Source: an uncultured Treponema sp.
GTDB lineage: Bacteria > Spirochaetota > Spirochaetia > Treponematales > Treponemataceae
Reading direction: 5' to 3'
Length of the DNA stretch: 64,000 nucleotides
Assembly: GCA_934718065.1 (NCBI GenBank)
Contig: CAKUZR010000001.1
Coordinates: 124,001 to 188,000, forward strand
A program made the translations under genes and the position numbers. Below the pieces are notes generated by a model. It did not search any database. It saw nothing but the letters and a program-made list of their open reading frames with translations, and was not told the origin of the DNA. Positions 59,394 to 64,000 of this stretch are shown here, one piece after another. Every line of letters begins with the position of its first letter. Position 1 is the stretch's first letter.

Positions 59394-61070
59394 ATGAAGA
59401 AATTTTTATCAGTTTTTTTGTTCGCTTTTTTAGCGGGATTTTCTTTTGCGGAAGAAATTTATGTATGTGTAGCTTCATTTAAAAATCCGGAAAATGCGGA
59501 GCGGCTTTCTAAAAATCTTGAGGCCTCTGGAAAGGAAAATTTTATATTTGAAACCGAATCCAACGGACAAAAATTGTTCCGAGTTCTGCTTTCAGATTCT
59601 TTTGAGTCAAAGTCTGCGGCCCGAAATTTCAGGGATTCTGTCCAGAATTCTGATTTTGCAAAAAAACTTAATCTTGAAGGGCTTTGGATTTGTGAAGCGC
59701 AAAAGCCTCCTGTAAAAGAGAGTGCCGGACCTTCTGAAAAATCCATTGCTCTTTTGGAAAACAAAACGGAAATTTCTCTTTCAGATGAAAAACCCTATTC
59801 CGTGCTTGTTCATTCCTACAAAGACGAGCCTTCGGCGGAAAATGGAAAAACTCGTTTGCAGGAAAAAGAAATTGATTCTTATATTTTAAAGACTTTCGAC
59901 GAGAATACTTATTTTTCTTTTGATTTGCATTCTGGCGCATTTGAGTCTTCTGAAGAAGCCGCTGATTTGCAGGAAAAACTTGAGCAGATAGGAATTTCCG
60001 GCTCGGAAATATCTGATTACAAAGATGAAAAAAGCAAAATTCAGAAATATGATGAAGTTATAAAAAGTCAGCCGGTTGTGTATGATTTTGGAAAAACTGA
60101 AATCCCGGAAATTTGCTCGGAATCTGTGGCGACTATTATCCGGCAGTTTCCAATAAATGAAAATTTTGCGCTTGAAAGTCTTTCCATTTTTGATATTGAC
60201 AACATTAGAAATCTGGATGAAGAGCTTCCTTCGTTTGATGAATTCTCTGACATTATTGATTCACCGGAAAAAATTCATGCGTTTTCAGTTGCGCATTATA
60301 AGGATGACTTGTTCGATAAGAATGTTCAAATTGCTGTTTTTTCCGGAGATGAAAATTCTTTTTTTGATATGGATGAATTGAAAAAAGAAATTTTTGAAAA
60401 CTATGACTCAGAGGAAGAACTTAATGAAAATGTCAGATACTCGGAATTTCAGTCTAAGGGTGAAATTTTAAATTCCGTGATATTAAAAGATGAAGAAGAA
60501 TACGTTTTTTTGGGAATAAATAAAAAAAGAGATTTGGCGGTTTTTATGACGGCGGAAGATTTTGCTGAAAACCAGTTCGAAGAATTTCTGAATGACTTTA
60601 AAAATGATTCTTCACTTCTGGTTTATCCGCAGATAAGAAGAACTTTGCTGGTTTTACCGAAAAACTCAGATATCAGAAGAGATTTTTTGTCTTTCAACCT
60701 TAAAAAAGTCGATGAGTCGTATGCAGAGGCAAAAAATTACGAGGACTGGGCTATTCCTATTGTTGGGCATTGGAATGCTGAAGCAAAACTTTGCCAGGAA
60801 GATGAAATTGTTTCTGTTGGATTCTTTGACTTGGACTATGATTTTAACGCAAAGCAGGTGCATGGGATGTTTATGGATTCCCATATTGTTACAGAAACTA
60901 GCCATTCTTCATATGTAAAAAACGCGGAATCCTGGTTTGTTGATACATTCGATAATAACAAGGAAGTTTCTTTTTCTACAAAATCTTATATTGTTGCAGT
61001 TGATAGTTATGAATTGGATGAACCGTTATTGGTTATTCTTGCTGATGATTTACAGATTTGGGAATATTAA
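59394..61070 (+). CDS. Exported protein with two SPOR-like repeats
   Basis: 558 aa from ATG 59394. Signal peptide (FLSVFLFAFLAGFSFA). Two SPOR-type modules of about 70 residues: IYVCVASFKNPENAERLSKNLEASG...FRVLLSDSFESKSAARNF (about 20-90) and YSVLVHSYKDEPSAENGKTRLQEKE...FDLHSGAFESSEEAADLQEKL (about 130-195). SPOR domains bind denuded peptidoglycan glycans at division sites. The C-terminal 350 residues are acidic and unrecognised. Periplasmic. Confidence 0.75.
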   Translation: MKKFLSVFLFAFLAGFSFAEEIYVCVASFKNPENAERLSKNLEASGKENFIFETESNGQKLFRVLLSDSFESKSAARNFRDSVQNSDFAKKLNLEGLWICEAQKPPVKESAGPSEKSIALLENKTEISLSDEKPYSVLVHSYKDEPSAENGKTRLQEKEIDSYILKTFDENTYFSFDLHSGAFESSEEAADLQEKLEQIGISGSEISDYKDEKSKIQKYDEVIKSQPVVYDFGKTEIPEICSESVATIIRQFPINENFALESLSIFDIDNIRNLDEELPSFDEFSDIIDSPEKIHAFSVAHYKDDLFDKNVQIAVFSGDENSFFDMDELKKEIFENYDSEEELNENVRYSEFQSKGEILNSVILKDEEEYVFLGINKKRDLAVFMTAEDFAENQFEEFLNDFKNDSSLLVYPQIRRTLLVLPKNSDIRRDFLSFNLKKVDESYAEAKNYEDWAIPIVGHWNAEAKLCQEDEIVSVGFFDLDYDFNAKQVHGMFMDSHIVTETSHSSYVKNAESWFVDTFDNNKEVSFSTKSYIVAVDSYELDEPLLVILADDLQIWEY

Positions 61071-61098
61071 CGCTGAAATTCCATGTTGAGCAGTAAAA

Positions 61099-61124
61099 TC
61101 CGCCGTAAAAAATCTTGCGGCGGA
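61099..61124. terminator. Stem-loop between convergent genes
   Basis: TCCGCCG (61099-61105) and CGGCGGA (61118-61124) pair; A/T-rich flanks on both sides. Probable shared terminator for the SPOR gene and ettA. Confidence 0.6.
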
Positions 61125-61138
61125 CTTGCTTAATTTTT

Positions 61139-62875
61139 CTATCTTGAAAGTTTTCTGTATACCGTTCGTTTTGGAACGCTCGCGTCCTCGCCGAACTGTT
61201 CTTTTTTCCATTCTGCGTATTCTGACCAGTTTCCTTCAAAGAAGCGGACTTCAGAATTGTTTTCAAATGCAAGAATATGTGTGCAGATTCGGTCAAGGAA
61301 CCAGCGGTCGTGGCTTACAACAAGAGCGCATCCGGCAAAATCTTCCAGGGCTTCTTCAAGCGCGCGCACTGTCTGAACGTCAAGGTCGTTTGTAGGTTCG
61401 TCAAAAAGAAGAACGTTTCCAGCTTCTTTTAGCATCATTCCAAGGTTCAGGCGGTTTTTTTCACCGCCGGAAAGCACGCTGACTTTTTTGTTCTGGTCCG
61501 GACCTGCAAAATTGAACCAGCCGCAATATGCGTGGGCATTCACTTCTCGAACGCCGCCTTCCATCGGTCTGCCTTTTTCATCAACTGCGCCGAGCTTTAT
61601 CATATCTGCGCCGCCGCCAAGAGTTTCGTAGACGGTTTTGTTCGGGTCAAGTCCTGTTCGCATCTGGTCAACGTAGACAAGTTTTACTGTGGAGCCGATT
61701 TTTACTTCTCCGCTGTCCGGTTTTTCTCCGTTTGGAAGTCCAGCCGCATCAGCAATCAGTTTGAAAAGCGTTGTTTTTCCAGCGCCGTTTGGACCTACGA
61801 TTCCAACAATTGCTCCAGCCGGAATGTGAACGTTCAGCTTGTCAAAAAGAAGCTTGTCGCCATAAGCCTTTGTAAGATTTTCAAGGTCGATAACCTGGTT
61901 TCCAAGGCGAGGTCCAGCCGGAATTGAAATTTGCGTGTCCTTCAGCTGGGCTTTTGATTCCTGCGCCATAAGCTCGTTATAGCGGGAAATGTGTTCCTTG
62001 TGCTTTGCCTGGCGGCCTTTTGCGCCCATGTGAATCCATTCAAGCTCGCGCTGAATTTCTTTCTGGCGGGCAGTTTCGTTTTTGTTTTCCTGGGCGAGCC
62101 GCGCATTTTTCTGTTCAAGCCAGCTTGTGTAGTTTCCTTTGAAAGGATAGCCTTCGCCGCGGTCAAGCTCAAGAATCCAGCCGGCAACTTCATCAAGAAA
62201 GTATCGGTCGTGAGTTACCGCGATTACAGTTCCCGGATAGTCGTGAAGATGTTTTTCCAGCCAGGCGACAGTTTCCGCGTCAAGATGGTTTGTAGGTTCG
62301 TCTAGAAGCAAAATATCCGGCTTCTGAAGCAAAAGGCGGCAGAGCGCAACGCGTCGGCGTTCACCACCGGAAAGCACGTCCACAATCTGGTCAGGCGGAG
62401 GACAGCGGAGCGCATCCATCGCGAGTTCAAGGTTGTTGTCCAGATTCCATGCGTCCAACGCATCAAGTTTTTCCTGGACTTCGCCTTGCCGTGCGCAAAG
62501 TTTATCGATATCTGCGTCTGGATCGCCAAACGCCTCGTTGATTTTGTCAAATTCTTCAAGAAGGGAAGTGATTTCCTTAACGCCTTCCTTTACAGTTTCA
62601 AGAACGGTTTTTCCAGGAGTGAGCTGCGGTTCCTGTTCAAGATAACCGATTGTGTAGCCTGGTGCTAATTTTGTTTCGCCAGAAAAATCTTTGTCAACTC
62701 CCGCAAGAATTTTAAAAAGGGAAGATTTTCCAGAGCCGTTTGCGCCGATAACACCGATTTTTGCGCCATAATAATAAGAAATGCTTACGTCCTTTAAAAC
62801 AACTTTTGTTCCGTAAGCGCGAGTTACACGATCCATCGTGTAGATAATTTTTTTATCGTCGTATGTTTTAGCCAT
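61139..62875 (-). CDS. ettA: ABC-F translation factor EttA
   Basis: 578 aa from ATG 62875 (MAKTYDDKKIIYTMDRVTRAYG); longer 5' reading is unsupported. Two ABC domains: GANGSGKSSLFKIL, LSGGERRRVALCRLL, DILLLDEPTNHLDAE; and GPNGAGKTTLFKLI, LSGGEKNRLNLGMML, VLLFDEPTNDLDVQ, joined by the EttA-type linker rich in Lys/Arg/Glu. EttA gates the ribosomal E site according to ATP/ADP level. TATAAT (minus, 62888-62883) ends seven bases before the ATG, so probably leaderless. Confidence 0.95.
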   Translation of the reverse strand: MAKTYDDKKIIYTMDRVTRAYGTKVVLKDVSISYYYGAKIGVIGANGSGKSSLFKILAGVDKDFSGETKLAPGYTIGYLEQEPQLTPGKTVLETVKEGVKEITSLLEEFDKINEAFGDPDADIDKLCARQGEVQEKLDALDAWNLDNNLELAMDALRCPPPDQIVDVLSGGERRRVALCRLLLQKPDILLLDEPTNHLDAETVAWLEKHLHDYPGTVIAVTHDRYFLDEVAGWILELDRGEGYPFKGNYTSWLEQKNARLAQENKNETARQKEIQRELEWIHMGAKGRQAKHKEHISRYNELMAQESKAQLKDTQISIPAGPRLGNQVIDLENLTKAYGDKLLFDKLNVHIPAGAIVGIVGPNGAGKTTLFKLIADAAGLPNGEKPDSGEVKIGSTVKLVYVDQMRTGLDPNKTVYETLGGGADMIKLGAVDEKGRPMEGGVREVNAHAYCGWFNFAGPDQNKKVSVLSGGEKNRLNLGMMLKEAGNVLLFDEPTNDLDVQTVRALEEALEDFAGCALVVSHDRWFLDRICTHILAFENNSEVRFFEGNWSEYAEWKKEQFGEDASVPKRTVYRKLSR

Positions 62876-62882
62876 GCTGAAC

Positions 62883-62888
62883 ATTATA
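62883..62888 (-). promoter_or_regulatory. -10 box of leaderless ettA
   Basis: TATAAT on the minus strand, seven bases (GTTCAGC) before the ettA start, no ribosome site. Confidence 0.55.
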
Positions 62889-62963
62889 ATAGAAAAGAAT
62901 TTAAAATAGAAGTGTTGAAAATCAAAACAAAGCCGTAAGAAAAGTCCAAGGCTGAATGGCATA

Positions 62964-62994
62964 TTGACAAAAATGTCGGGGGGGGGGGTAGACT
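62964..62994 (+). promoter_or_regulatory. Second poly-G promoter, candidate phase-variable switch
   Basis: TTGACA (62964-62969), 19-nt spacer ending in eleven G (62978-62988), TAGACT (62989-62994). TTGACAAAAA-x-GTCG before the tract and CTTTCATA after it are shared with the 12759 promoter. Lies 81 nt before a lipoprotein start. Confidence 0.7.
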
Positions 62995-63074
62995 TTCATA
63001 ATTAGCAGTGTGTGAACTGATGATGAAAGTTCACAAAATCAAACATTGCAAAAAATAAAGGTATGGGAGTTTAT

Positions 63075-64000
63075 ATGAAAAAGTTCTTATGCTTATTTTT
63101 GGCTGCCGCATTTGCGTTTGCGGCTGTTTCCTGCGCTTCTGACGGCGGTTCAGATGACGATAATTCAATTTCTTCATTGATTAACAATGGCGGTTCAACT
63201 GTTGACTTGGACGGAAAAGAAATCAAGGAAGATGTTTCTGTTGATTCTACTGTAACAATTAAAAATGCTGACTTTGGCGGAAATACATTGACTGTAAATG
63301 CTGCCAATGTTGTGCTTGAAAATGTAAAAAACGTAAAAATTGTTGTTTCTGAAAAAGTAAAAAGTTCATCTTTTACAATTAAAGGCGGCAATGGTGAAGT
63401 TTCAGTTGTTGTAAAGGGCGGCTCTTCAATCGTAATAAAAGATTCTACAATTACAAGCGTTTCTATTGAAGGAGCTGACGCTTCGGTTGACGTTTCAGAT
63501 AAAACAAAAGTTGATTCTGTAGAAGTAAAGGCTGATGGCGCGGCAATCAAAGGCGGAGAAGATTCTTCCATTGGAACTGTATGTGTTGATGAAAAAGTTG
63601 AAACGGTTGATGTTGCTGATGGAAAAATTGACAATGTAAAAGCCGGCGAAAATGTTGTTATCAACGTAAGCGGTGATTCAAAAATAGACAAAGCTGATGG
63701 CGTAAAATTCTTTTCAGAAGATGACGATTTTGTGCTTCCAGAAGGTGCGAAAAAGATAGAAATTTCTTCTGTTACATTGAAACAGACTTCTCCAAAGAAA
63801 GAATATGAAGTTGGCGACAGATTTGATTATTCAGGGCTTTCTGTTTCTGTAAAATATAGTGATGGAACAAAAAAAGAAATTTCCTTGAACGCAAACAATG
63901 TTGAAATTTCAGGATTTAATTCATCTTCTGTTGGTGCTTGCACAGTTTCTTTTGTTTACAAAGGCTTTGATGTTGAAGGAACGCTTTCTGTAACAATAAA
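63075..64000 (+). CDS. Lipoprotein with Ig-like domain (3' end outside window)
   Basis: From ATG 63075 (GGGAG at 63065-63069) an open frame runs to the window end. The signal peptide has lipobox AAVSC. Residues about 30-215 are repetitive beta-helix-like sequence rich in Val/Lys/Asp/Gly (SVSIEGADASVDVSDKTKVD and similar). From about 230 a bacterial Ig-like group 3 module starts (KKEYEVGDRFDYSGLSVSVKYSDGT...VGACTVSFVYKG). Likely surface-exposed. Under the poly-G promoter, so its expression may be switched. Confidence 0.75.
   Translation, partial: MKKFLCLFLAAAFAFAAVSCASDGGSDDDNSISSLINNGGSTVDLDGKEIKEDVSVDSTVTIKNADFGGNTLTVNAANVVLENVKNVKIVVSEKVKSSSFTIKGGNGEVSVVVKGGSSIVIKDSTITSVSIEGADASVDVSDKTKVDSVEVKADGAAIKGGEDSSIGTVCVDEKVETVDVADGKIDNVKAGENVVINVSGDSKIDKADGVKFFSEDDDFVLPEGAKKIEISSVTLKQTSPKKEYEVGDRFDYSGLSVSVKYSDGTKKEISLNANNVEISGFNSSSVGACTVSFVYKGFDVEGTLSVTI

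Noticed and set aside
63071-63691. 206-codon minus-strand Ser/Thr-rich frame
   Set aside because: Antisense of the lipoprotein with repetitive Val/Lys/Asp codons, which gives long open antisense frames.

Overview
The window looks like a chromosomal segment of a Treponema-type spirochaete. Pointers are the archaeal/eukaryotic-type PheT, lipoproteins with a formylglycine-generating-enzyme (FGE)/C-type-lectin fold like the T. denticola TvpA family, homopolymeric-G promoter tracts, and several AAA-ATPase-like/PD-(D/E)XK and HTH/Fic genes typical of host-associated treponemes. Base composition is low to moderate in GC. Housekeeping genes use clear GGAG-type ribosome sites, but at least eight genes have a TATAAT-like -10 box only 6-7 nt before the ATG and no ribosome site, which suggests leaderless mRNAs.

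Layout. 1-1095: 5' part of pheT (minus). 1329-7882: MarR regulator plus tripartite RND efflux operon (TolC-like, membrane fusion lipoprotein, RND pump, PG0541-type small protein). 7980-12700: small accessory genes: 22-bp tandem repeats, a truncated hicA with intact hicB, hipBA with a 16-bp inverted-repeat operator, an S41 peptidase flanked by inverted remnants of a paralogue, and an orphan XRE regulator. 12759-14726: lipoprotein behind a poly-G promoter. 14827-18256: a diversity-generating retroelement (DGR): variable lipoprotein with a 146-bp variable repeat (VR), template repeat (TR), HRDC accessory gene and reverse transcriptase. A decayed second TR lies at 20089-20166. 18473-24853: AAA/nuclease-like genes, slyX, a DUF4469 protein and an orphan SMC/OLD-like ATPase. 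24887-26877: a 7-nt satellite in front of a second FGE-fold lipoprotein. 27024-27657: a type II toxin-antitoxin pair. 28190-31304: proABC on the minus strand. 31375-42744: a treponemal hypothetical, a solute-binding protein, a PTS-IIC/PfoR-like membrane protein, a ModF-like ATPase, a GH18 protein, Fic, YchJ-like, RlmB, an epimerase and an EFR1 ferredoxin. 42747-47546: flotillin, a second Fic, a DUF4143 ATPase and a deletion relic of the second fic locus.

47706-57174 is the most striking region. It is an AT-rich, tightly packed, single-strand cluster of nine genes joining a TerY-P-type signalling set (TerY-C zinc ribbon, Ser/Thr kinase, vWA protein, PP2C phosphatase) to a Zorya-like membrane motor (ZorA-like MotA/ExbB channel with a long coiled-coil tail, ZorB-like MotB/OmpA protein) and an EH_Signature/ZorC-like protein, plus two proteins I do not recognise. 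No helicase or nuclease of known Zorya types is present. I infer a phosphorylation-gated Zorya-like defence or stress system. After it come aspS, a SPOR-repeat protein, ettA, and a second poly-G-controlled lipoprotein running off the window.

Two sequence-variation layers sit close together here: promoter or leader repeats that could switch surface lipoproteins on and off, and a DGR that rewrites the ligand-binding face of one of them.
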